Shown here: positions 1 to 5,697 of the stretch, piece after piece
Layout of the letters: the number at the start of each line of letters is the position of its first letter
Position numbering within the stretch: position 1 is the stretch's first letter
DNA from: OMOG01 sp041485845
GTDB lineage: Bacteria; Acidobacteriota; Terriglobia; Bryobacterales; Bryobacteraceae
DNA: 9,785 nucleotides
NCBI GenBank assembly: GCA_041485845.1
Contig: JBGPKH010000325.1
Span: 1 to 9,785 of the forward strand
Reading direction: 5' to 3'
Notes under the pieces: generated by a model
Databases searched by the model: none
Seen by the model: only the letters and a program-made list of their open reading frames with translations
What the model was told of the DNA's origin: nothing
Position numbers and translations under genes: made by a program

Positions 1-237
1 GTGGAACACGATATTCGGCTTCCACTCCGCAACGACCTCAGCCAGCGAGGCCGGCTGTGCGAAGCATCGGATCTCCGGTTGGGGCGAGAGACCGTTCAGA
101 CGGCGCGCAGAGTCGCCTTCCCGCATGAAGACACAACACTGAGTCCCCAGCGACAATAGCCGGCGGAGCAGGTGGGCGCCCAGGAAGCCGTTGCCCCCCG
201 TTACGGCTACGCGCGCTGACCGAAGCGCGATCTGCAT
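1..237 (-). CDS. NAD(P)-dependent sugar-nucleotide epimerase/reductase, N-terminal part (cut by window start)
   Basis: Only the first 79 residues are present; the gene continues past base 1. Translating the minus strand from ATG at 237 gives a short lead then VAVTGGNGFLGAHL, a Rossmann glycine motif (G14, G17, G20) of the extended short-chain dehydrogenase family, and near the edge NIVFH, the start of the usual strand leading to the HxAA motif. The ATG is preceded by AGGAAG with 5 nt spacing, which fixes the start. It overlaps the end of the upstream dehydratase by 31 bp, so translational coupling is likely. By position after rfbF and an rfbG-like gene it probably modifies the CDP-4-keto-6-deoxyhexose (epimerase or 4-reductase, compare CDP-tyvelose epimerase, abequose or paratose synthase). 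The family is seen; the substrate is inference, and the specificity-determining C-terminal half is missing. Confidence 0.85.
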   Translation of the reverse strand, partial: MQIALRSARVAVTGGNGFLGAHLLRRLLSLGTQCCVFMREGDSARRLNGLSPQPEIRCFAQPASLAEVVAEWKPNIVFH

Positions 238-1241
238 TCCTGCTTCCTGTCGAAGAAATCCACGTACCAGCGAACGGTCTGGGCCAAGGCTTCCTCCAGC
301 GTGTATTGCGGAGCCCAACCCAGCCGCTCGCGGGCCTTGCGGGCGCAAAGCCACTGGTTCTTGATTTCTCCCTTGTTCTGGCCCAGGATCACGGGCTGCA
401 GATCCTCGCGCCCCATCGCCGATAGGATCCGCCGGGTCACGTCGAGAACCGAGATCTGCAGCTCATTGCTGAAGTTGTACGCTTCGCCGAAGACCCCGTC
501 CGCCAGCATCTTTTCAGCCAGCAGGAGATATGCGTTCACGGCGTCGCGCACATAAAAATAATCGCGGATCGGCGTGCCGTCGCTGCGAATGACGGGCGCC
601 TCGTTGTAGTAGACCGCGCGAATGGTTCCGGGAATGATGCGGGCGAAATTCAGGTCGCCGCCGCCGTAAAGGTTGCCGCAGCGCGTAATGCAGACCGGCA
701 GGCGGAAGCACTCAGCGTAGGTCTTAGCCAGTAGGTCGGCGCAGCTCTTCGACACGTCATAGGGATGGGAGCCGCGCAGGGGAGTCTCTTCGTCATAGGG
801 GAGGCGATCGGCGGATCCGTAGGCCTTGTCGCTTGAGGCCACCAATAGGGCCTTGAGGAGCGGATGATGGCGACAGGCCTCCAGAAGCAGGTAGGTGCCG
901 CGAATGTTCGCCTCGAACGTCGAGAGCGGCGAGCGATTGGCAACCAGAACCTGGGTCTGCGCGGCCAGATGGAAGACAATCCCCACCTCGTATTCCGCCA
1001 GCGTCCGCTCGAGGACGGCATAGTCCTCGATCTCGCCACGGACTATATTGATCTGCGAATCGAGGCCTAGTTCGAAGAGCCGGGAAGACGGTACATTATC
1101 CCGCACCAGGGCGGTCACGGCGGCCCCGCGCTGGATCAACTCCGCCGTCAGCCAGGAGCCTAGCACGCCCGTGGCGCCGGTTACCAGGACGCTGCGCGCG
1201 CGCCATACTTCTATTGCGCTGTTTGGATTGCCTTCAGCCAG
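207..1241 (-). CDS. rfbG: CDP-glucose 4,6-dehydratase-like NAD-dependent enzyme, probable CTG start
   Basis: Extended short-chain dehydrogenase that should convert CDP-glucose to CDP-4-keto-6-deoxyglucose in the cytoplasm, using tightly bound NAD. With the CTG start it is 344 residues: NAD motif VTGATGVLG (G22, G25, G28), FHLAAQ near 90-95, SSDK at 136-139 (the S/T-D-K signature of NDP-sugar 4,6-dehydratases), catalytic Y161-x3-K165 in PYDVSK, then RCGNLYG and PIRDYFYVRD, typical of this family. The first ordinary start codon in frame (GTG 1166) falls inside the glycine motif and would destroy the NAD site, so the true start lies upstream. An in-frame TGA limits the start to 1241 or later; the candidates are CTG 1241, with GAGGAG 7 nt upstream, and ATA 1214, which overlaps the rfbF stop. 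I prefer CTG 1241. It lies directly after rfbF, which supports CDP-glucose as substrate; another NDP-sugar 4,6-dehydratase or an epimerase role is possible. Confidence 0.85.
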   Translation of the reverse strand: MAEGNPNSAIEVWRARSVLVTGATGVLGSWLTAELIQRGAAVTALVRDNVPSSRLFELGLDSQINIVRGEIEDYAVLERTLAEYEVGIVFHLAAQTQVLVANRSPLSTFEANIRGTYLLLEACRHHPLLKALLVASSDKAYGSADRLPYDEETPLRGSHPYDVSKSCADLLAKTYAECFRLPVCITRCGNLYGGGDLNFARIIPGTIRAVYYNEAPVIRSDGTPIRDYFYVRDAVNAYLLLAEKMLADGVFGEAYNFSNELQISVLDVTRRILSAMGREDLQPVILGQNKGEIKNQWLCARKARERLGWAPQYTLEEALAQTVRWYVDFFDRKQECRSRFGQRA

Positions 1242-2008
1242 GGCCGTTCTCCTCTTTCATATAGCGCGCGGAGATACAGGACGTCGCGCAAGGTGTCCAT
1301 GCATTGCCAGAATCCTGCATGCTGGCGCACCATCAGTTCGCCGTCAGCGGCGAGCTTCTCGAGCGGGGTCTGTTCCAGAGAGCAACTGTCGTCCTCGGTC
1401 ACGTAATCGAACATTCGACGATGGAATACGAAGAAGCCGCCGTTGATGAAGCCGCCCCGCACCGGTTTTTCGGCAAAGGAAGTGACGCGGGAACCATCGG
1501 TCTCGAGTTCCCCAAAGCGTGAAGGAGGTCTCACGCCGGTGACGGTGCCGATTTTGCCGTGCTGGATATGGTGATCGTAGAGGGCGCGCAAGTCTACGTC
1601 GCTCACGGCATCGCCATAGGTCAGCATGAAGTGTTCGGTGTCCACGTACTTCTGAATCCGCTTGACCCGGGTGCCCGTCAGGGCCGTGAGGCCGGTGTCT
1701 GCCAGAATGACACGCCAGTTCGCCACCGAGTTTTGGTTGAGAATCCGAATCTGTGGATTGGCCCCCAGGGTGACCTCCGTGTCGCTGGAGCGCAGGTGAT
1801 AATTGACGAAGTAGTCCTTGATGACGTCGCCGCGAAAGCCCAGGCACAGGATGAAGCGCTCAAAGCCGTAGGCGGCATAGGATGTCATAATGTGCCAGAG
1901 AATCGGATGGTCGCCGATCTCTACCATGGGTTTGGGGCGAAATTCGGTTTCCTCTTTGAGACGCATTCCCATGCCCCCGCAGAGGATGACCACCGGGATA
2001 TCGCTCAT
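1211..2008 (-). CDS. rfbF: Glucose-1-phosphate cytidylyltransferase
   Basis: Catalyses CTP + glucose-1-phosphate to CDP-glucose + diphosphate, the first committed step of CDP-6-deoxy and CDP-3,6-dideoxyhexose synthesis, in the cytoplasm. The 265-residue product shows the nucleotidyltransferase signature CGGMGMRLKEET (10-21), RPKPMVEIG (24-32), PILWHIM (35-41), the metal-site segment YGDAVSDVD (131-139), RFGELE, FAEKP (178-182), GFINGGFFV (186-194) and GFWQCMDTLRD (232-242), all at the expected spacing for RfbF-type enzymes (about 257 residues). Small departures are A134 where G is usual in YGDGVSD, and C236 where P is usual in WQPMD. I chose ATG 2008 rather than ATG 2041 because GAGAGG lies 7 nt before it and family members begin just before the CGG motif. 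It is first in the left-arm operon and its tail overlaps the dehydratase start. Confidence 0.95.
   Translation of the reverse strand: MSDIPVVILCGGMGMRLKEETEFRPKPMVEIGDHPILWHIMTSYAAYGFERFILCLGFRGDVIKDYFVNYHLRSSDTEVTLGANPQIRILNQNSVANWRVILADTGLTALTGTRVKRIQKYVDTEHFMLTYGDAVSDVDLRALYDHHIQHGKIGTVTGVRPPSRFGELETDGSRVTSFAEKPVRGGFINGGFFVFHRRMFDYVTEDDSCSLEQTPLEKLAADGELMVRQHAGFWQCMDTLRDVLYLRALYERGERPWLKAIQTAQ
1249..1254 (-). promoter_or_regulatory. Ribosome binding site GAGGAG inside rfbF, supports CTG start of rfbG
   Basis: On the minus strand GAGGAG stands 7 nt before CTG 1241, inside the last codons of rfbF. It is the only good Shine-Dalgarno match near the dehydratase N-terminus. The alternative ATA at 1214 has no comparable site (AAGG lies about 15 nt away). 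The same bases also encode the end of rfbF, so their presence may be coincidental. Confidence 0.45.
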
Positions 2009-2050
2009 CGCCTTACCTCTCGCCGCCCGCTGCGCCAGCATCGATGGACT

Positions 2051-2056
2051 ATTCTA
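2051..2056 (-). promoter_or_regulatory. Weak candidate -10 box for the rfbF operon
   Basis: Minus-strand TAGAAT matches 5 of 6 bases of the sigma-70 -10 consensus about 43 nt before the rfbF start. No good -35 box is visible at 16-18 bp, so this is only a candidate within the divergent region. Confidence 0.2.
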
Positions 2057-2082
2057 CGATACATTGGGGCGCCGGCAGGCGA

Positions 2083-2102
2083 CTCGATTCGGCCGCTCGA
2101 TT
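2083..2102. repeat. Short direct repeat CTCGATT in the divergent control region
   Basis: CTCGATT occurs at 2083-2089 and again at 2096-2102, 13 bp start to start, between the two divergent operons. A 7-bp pair of this kind could be half-sites for a regulator but could also be chance in GC-rich DNA. Confidence 0.25.
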
Positions 2103-2113
2103 GTCGGTTCGGC

Positions 2114-2128
2114 GGATCTTCTTGATCC
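2114..2128. promoter_or_regulatory. 15-bp inverted repeat overlapping the putative -35, possible operator
   Basis: GGATC-TTCTT-GATCC is a perfect 5-bp-arm palindrome with a 5-bp centre. It covers most of the TTGATC proposed as the -35 box of the right-arm promoter (2122-2127), a common location for a repressor site. It is short, has no T-run after it, and lies upstream of rather than behind a gene, so an operator reading is preferred over a terminator. Confidence 0.3.
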
Positions 2129-2150
2129 TTCTCCAGCCCGGTGATAATAT
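2122..2150 (+). promoter_or_regulatory. Candidate sigma-70 promoter of the right-arm operon
   Basis: TTGATC (2122-2127, 4 of 6 to TTGACA) is followed after 17 bp by TAATAT (2145-2150), preceded by TG at 2142-2143, giving an extended -10. An overlapping reading, GATAAT at 2143-2148, matches 5 of 6 with a 15-bp spacer. Transcription would begin near 2157, leaving a leader of about 30 nt before the TIR-like gene. It is the only AT-rich patch in this otherwise GC-rich 178-bp gap. Confidence 0.4.
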
Positions 2151-2186
2151 AGCTGACGAACGCAAGAGGCCCGGTGAGCCACCCAA

Positions 2187-2669
2187 ATGCAAAGAACGCG
2201 GGATCTCTTTATCTGTCACGCGTGGCGCTATCACGATGATTGGAACCGCCTTTCAGGCATGCTGGATGCTTACGATCCCTACGCCTGGCGCAATTTCAGT
2301 CTCCCGTGGTTCGATCCCGCGTTGAATCCTGCTACCGATTCCGGGGGAGCGATCCTGCGCTGGGGCCTGGAATCGCAGATCATCCCTGTTCACGCCGTCA
2401 TCCTTCTTTCCAGCGTGTGCGCCCAGCAAGCGTCGCGGAAATGGATCGACTTCGAGATTGAAATGGCCCGGAAGCACTCCAAGCCGATTCTTGCGCTTCC
2501 CGTCTGGGGAGAGACTCTGGTTCCACAACACGTCGCAAGCCAAGCGGACTTGTGCCCGGGTTGGGATGTCGAGCGGTTGTTGGCTTTGGTCGATGGCTTG
2601 GTTACCGGAACCCGGCGGGCGCAAGACGTCACCCAGCCGGCTGCCGGTCCAGCCAGCGTGCAACGTTGA
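2187..2669 (+). CDS. TIR-like domain protein, ThsB / MTH538 (DUF1863) type
   Basis: A 160-residue, single-domain soluble protein. The order of motifs fits the TIR-like family that includes ThsB of the Thoeris defence system: a first strand DLFICHAW (6-13), DDW, an aromatic stretch with NFSLPWFDPALNP (36-48), a helix with QIIPVHAVILLSS (64-76), KWIDFEIEMA (85-94), then KPILALPVWG (99-108) and ADLCPGWD. E90 sits where TIR enzymes carry the catalytic glutamate, which makes NAD-derived signalling possible; this is inference from family knowledge. ATG 2187 is preceded by GGTGAG about 8 nt away and an in-frame TGA four codons upstream, so the start is firm. No ThsA-like effector lies beside it; instead it leads an operon of glycan enzymes. 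It may be a regulator, a stand-alone nucleotide-signalling enzyme or a repurposed fold. The last 20 residues look unstructured. Confidence 0.75.
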   Translation: MQRTRDLFICHAWRYHDDWNRLSGMLDAYDPYAWRNFSLPWFDPALNPATDSGGAILRWGLESQIIPVHAVILLSSVCAQQASRKWIDFEIEMARKHSKPILALPVWGETLVPQHVASQADLCPGWDVERLLALVDGLVTGTRRAQDVTQPAAGPASVQR

Positions 2670-2704
2670 TTACCACAATGCTTCATACTGGATAAGGTGA
2701 TGCC

Positions 2705-4837
2705 GTGAATACGTCCACTTCTCTATTTATCGAGGGCGCCGCCGCTCCGGTTACCGCTGCCAGAGTCCTGTTCAGCGCTCATCAGTGTTTCCACCGGGAC
2801 AAAAGTCCGGAAGTGCGCGCCTGCCTGCGGGCGCTGGGGCGCCATCTGGCGGCGATCCCCGGCCTGGCGGTCTACCTGGACGGGCCGGATTTTCTAAACG
2901 ATCTGCTGGCGGAAGTGCCCGAGCTGGTTTCGCACATCGTTTGCCTGGTCGCGCACAAGCCGCTTGATGCTCCCATCAGCCTTCCGTGCGGGCGGGTTGT
3001 CCCTCCGGAAGAGTTGCCCAAAGACGTTCAAACAGTGTTTCTGTGTGAAACGCGTATGTATCCCCGCATGGCGATGCGCAGGCGCATCGTGGGTCACGTG
3101 AACATCGTCGAGCCCGACGTGCTGGTCGAGATTGCGCCTGAGACACTTCCAGCGTGGGCCTGGGCGCCGGCCTCGCGCGATACGATCTATCCGATTGACG
3201 TGCCGGAAATCGAATTCGAAGCGGGTTTGGATCTGTTGCTCATCGATTGCTCGGCTCGAAACCTCGGCTTGATGCCCAACGGCGTCGGTTACGTTCACAA
3301 TGCCCTGAAGCGCACCGGAGTGCGGTATCAGACGCGCGATCTGGACATTCTCATCTACCACCGGTTCCATATTCGCCGCCTATTCGACGAGAACGGTGTT
3401 GTCACTCTTCCAAGCGGCCGGGAACTGCCGACGGATCCCTGGCAAGCTGAGCACTACGATTTGTGGAGCGACGGGGAGGTGCTGGCGTACTTCCAGCCGG
3501 AGATCGACGAAATCATCGCCAAAGTCGTGGGGGCGAGGCCGAAAATTCTGGCCCTGTCGATCCATGGCTGCAACGCGCACTTCTCGACGCTCGTCGTCCA
3601 GGGCGTAAAAGAGAAGCTGCCGGAAACGATCGTTCTGGTGGGCGGTTTCGCATGCTATAACGCCGATATCGGCCTTCGCGGCTTCCCCCCGGCTGACTAT
3701 ATGTGCATCGGCGAAGCCGATCTGACGGTCGGCCCCCTGGTGGAGGCGCTGGCTAGAGGAGAACGCCCGCGCAATACGCCGGGGGTGTTGTCGAAATACG
3801 ACTCACCGGACTACCAGTACATCCCCGGTCCTATGCCTCATAATCTGGACCTGATCGAGCACCCCAGGTATGAGTGGTACCCTCTGGACCTGTATCGGAA
3901 TTACAACGGGTACCAGCTTACGCCGGTCATCGCCAGCCGCGGGTGCCGCTGGGCGCGCTGTACATTCTGCGCCGAGCGGTTCTACTGGCGCATCCGTTCG
4001 CCCCAAGCGTTCGTCGACGAACTGGAGTGGCTCGTCAGCCAGGGCTGTTACCTGTTCATGTTCAACGAGAGCGATCTCAACGGCATGCCGGAGCTGGTCG
4101 TCGAGATGTGCGAAGAGATCATTCGCCGCAAGCTCCCGGTGAAGCTGACCGGCCAGTTGCGAATTCACCGCAAGGGCGACCGGGCGTTCTACCGGAAGCT
4201 CCGCGAGGCAGGTTTCGTCGCGTTGCGCTTTGGGGTGGATGCGTTCTCCGAGAGCACGCTACGGCTCCAGAAGAAGGGATACACGCTGGCAACCGTCCGC
4301 CAGAACCTCAAAGATTGCTGGGAGTCGGGGATTTACACCGAGGTCAACTGGGTCATCGGAGTTCCTGGAGAGACCGAAGCCGACGTGGAAGAAGGCATCA
4401 ACTTTATCCTCGAGAACAAAGCCTATATCGGGAGACTCTGCAACATCAATCCCCTGATTCTGGTCAACGGAGGTGTTTACTGGCTGGAGCCGGAAGCACA
4501 CCATATCCATTTCCGGATGCCAAAAGAGGAGCTCTACTGGAAATGTCCCCGCGCGATTCCAGCCAATTTGTGGTATAGCACGCACCCGTACATCGATGAG
4601 AAAGTACGCCAGCAGCGTTTCAACCGGATCGTGCTGGCGCTGCACAATGCGAAATTCGACGTCAGCGCTTGGGCGGCCCGCGTGATCGAGGATGTTCAAA
4701 AAAACCGGGATGTGGTGCGAGTCGGCGTCGGCGAGAGCGTTCTGGCACAGCAATACGAGGGTGAACGGGCGGCGCCAGCGAGTCCCGAGGCGGCTCGCGA
4801 GATGCAAGCCTTGGTATCCTTTCCGGCAATGTTCTGA
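2705..4837 (+). CDS. B12-binding-type radical SAM protein with CX4CX2C cluster motif
   Basis: 710 residues, starting at GTG 2705 behind AAGGTG (the ATG at 2699 runs into a stop after two codons). Three parts can be seen. Residues 1-170 match no domain I can name; they contain VFLCETRMYPRM (111-122) and PDVLVEIAPE. Residues about 175-350 resemble a cobalamin-binding Rossmann fold as in B12/radical SAM enzymes (NGVGYVHNALKRTG, KILALSIHGCN, IVLVGGF, GEAD), but the DxHxxG cobalamin-ligand motif is not evident. Residues about 405-640 are the radical SAM core, with SRGC-RWAR-C-TF-C giving C414, C419 and C422 for the 4Fe-4S cluster, then FNESDLNG, LRFGVDAFSE and GVPGETEADV. The reaction is unknown; candidates are methylation or a sugar carbon rearrangement. 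It begins 35 bp after the TIR-like gene and ends 21 bp before the next start, so co-transcription is likely. Confidence 0.85.
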   Translation: MNTSTSLFIEGAAAPVTAARVLFSAHQCFHRDKSPEVRACLRALGRHLAAIPGLAVYLDGPDFLNDLLAEVPELVSHIVCLVAHKPLDAPISLPCGRVVPPEELPKDVQTVFLCETRMYPRMAMRRRIVGHVNIVEPDVLVEIAPETLPAWAWAPASRDTIYPIDVPEIEFEAGLDLLLIDCSARNLGLMPNGVGYVHNALKRTGVRYQTRDLDILIYHRFHIRRLFDENGVVTLPSGRELPTDPWQAEHYDLWSDGEVLAYFQPEIDEIIAKVVGARPKILALSIHGCNAHFSTLVVQGVKEKLPETIVLVGGFACYNADIGLRGFPPADYMCIGEADLTVGPLVEALARGERPRNTPGVLSKYDSPDYQYIPGPMPHNLDLIEHPRYEWYPLDLYRNYNGYQLTPVIASRGCRWARCTFCAERFYWRIRSPQAFVDELEWLVSQGCYLFMFNESDLNGMPELVVEMCEEIIRRKLPVKLTGQLRIHRKGDRAFYRKLREAGFVALRFGVDAFSESTLRLQKKGYTLATVRQNLKDCWESGIYTEVNWVIGVPGETEADVEEGINFILENKAYIGRLCNINPLILVNGGVYWLEPEAHHIHFRMPKEELYWKCPRAIPANLWYSTHPYIDEKVRQQRFNRIVLALHNAKFDVSAWAARVIEDVQKNRDVVRVGVGESVLAQQYEGERAAPASPEAAREMQALVSFPAMF

Positions 4838-4858
4838 TCCGTGGAAAGGACGACATCC

Positions 4859-5689
4859 ATGGCCGGTGAGCAGCCAAAACATGAGCAGCCAAATCGGAAC
4901 TCTCCCGGCCAAGCCATCGGCGACACACGCGTGCCGGCGGGAGTCGGGGCCCAGCAACCGCAAGAACAGCACGGCGAAGCGGGCGATGCCGGGTCCGGTG
5001 AATCCTTCGTTCCTGACGCCAAACAAGGCGCGTACGTCTTCAAAGCGGGGAGTGCGCTGCCGGAGGACCGGACCGGAGCCCTGGACGCGAGCCAAATCTT
5101 CCTCGTCCGCTACCGCGACGAGTTACACGCGATTACCGCGGATGATCTGCGCGCTGCCTTCCCCGAGTTGGCGGCGCAGCATGCTTCGCAGACCGGCACA
5201 ATTGACCTGCGCAAGATTCTGCGCGTTCGGGCAGCGTCCACGCGGTCGGTGATTCCCGAATTGATCGGGGCCGTCGGATCGAACAATATTGTTTACTATG
5301 ACGGGCGCTTTTATGTCGTTCCTCACAGTGTGGGCGCGATAAACAACTGGGGCGAACAGGACATAGCTGGGCTGCCTGGCATTGTCGCTGTCCGCACGGG
5401 GCGGGAAGCCTTCGCGGTCGCCCGAGGGAAGGCGGGGGCCGTCGAGATCCAAGTGGAAGCAGAAAGGACCAATTCCAACGCCGGGCGACGCGACAGCGCC
5501 TCCCAACCACGCCTCGTCAAGACCCTGGACAGCTACAACATCGTCGAGTATGAAGGGTGGTATTACGGCCTGCCTCTCGCCCTCGGAAACATCCGGTTGG
5601 AGACCGTGGACGTGATCGAAATGCCTGGCGTGATCCGCGACGTGTCCGCCGACGTCGTGGAAAGGGAAATTCAGGAGCTGAAGCGCTGA
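4859..5689 (+). CDS. Unrecognised protein with disordered N-terminus and two copies of a short module
   Basis: I do not recognise this 276-residue protein. ATG 4859 is chosen over in-frame GTG 4841 because GGAAAGG sits 9 nt before it. Residues 1-55 are rich in Gly, Gln, Glu, Pro and Asn with almost no large hydrophobics, so probably disordered; there is no signal peptide or membrane segment. Residues 57-130 are a mixed stretch. Residues 133-188 and 217-274 are two copies of one module: SNNIVYYDGRFYVVPHSVG at 141-159 and SYNIVEYEGWYYGLPLALG at 225-243, each followed by a PG[IV] at 173 and 256 and a charged helix. The intervening 190-216 is a low-complexity linker. A third copy ends the glycosyltransferase at 6533-8989. 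The role is unknown; a cytoplasmic binding or scaffold protein of the glycan pathway would fit. It sits 21 bp after the radical SAM gene and 8 bp before the dehydrogenase. Confidence 0.8.
   Translation: MAGEQPKHEQPNRNSPGQAIGDTRVPAGVGAQQPQEQHGEAGDAGSGESFVPDAKQGAYVFKAGSALPEDRTGALDASQIFLVRYRDELHAITADDLRAAFPELAAQHASQTGTIDLRKILRVRAASTRSVIPELIGAVGSNNIVYYDGRFYVVPHSVGAINNWGEQDIAGLPGIVAVRTGREAFAVARGKAGAVEIQVEAERTNSNAGRRDSASQPRLVKTLDSYNIVEYEGWYYGLPLALGNIRLETVDVIEMPGVIRDVSADVVEREIQELKR
5255..5422 (+). repeat. Module copy 1 (protein-level repeat)
   Basis: Encodes residues 133-188 of the unrecognised 276-residue protein. The core SNNIVYYDGRFYVVPHSVG keeps all six positions shared by the three copies (S1, N3, V5, Y12, P15, G19), then LPGIV. 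It is the most divergent copy: V replaces the G that follows Y12 in the other two. Confidence 0.7.
5507..5680 (+). repeat. Module copy 2 (protein-level repeat)
   Basis: Encodes residues 217-274 of the same protein. It begins PRLV, has the core SYNIVEYEGWYYGLPLALG, then MPGVI and a C-terminal helix ending the protein. It is closer to copy 3 than to copy 1 at the start (PRL) and at YG-x-P. Confidence 0.75.
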
Positions 5690-5697
5690 CCAGCCCG

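Noticed and set aside
1559..2125. Open frame of 188 codons on the plus strand
   Set aside because: It lies antisense to rfbF, whose motifs are unmistakable; the translation shows no recognisable motif and is a codon-bias shadow.
2114..2128. Intrinsic terminator reading of the GGATC/GATCC inverted repeat
   Set aside because: The stem is only 5 bp, no T-run follows, and it is located upstream of divergent genes rather than behind one.
2187..2669. Complete Thoeris defence system
   Set aside because: Only a ThsB-like TIR protein is present; no SIR2-SLOG or other ThsA-type effector is in the window.
2660..2704. Possible internal promoter before the radical SAM gene
   Set aside because: TTGATT and CATACT are present but only about 12 bp apart, which does not make a usable sigma-70 promoter.
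3874..4578. Open frame of 234 codons on the plus strand
   Set aside because: It is an alternative frame inside the radical SAM gene; Arg/Gly/Pro-rich translation typical of shadow frames in GC-rich DNA.
4259..5095. Open frame of 278 codons on the minus strand
   Set aside because: It runs antisense across the radical SAM core and the start of the next gene, with no domain signature and no ribosome site evident.
4859..5254. Possible fourth, degenerate module copy near residues 79-92 of the unrecognised protein (IFLVRYRDELHAI)
   Set aside because: Only a few hydrophobic positions resemble the core; the invariant S, N, P and G are missing, so I do not count it.
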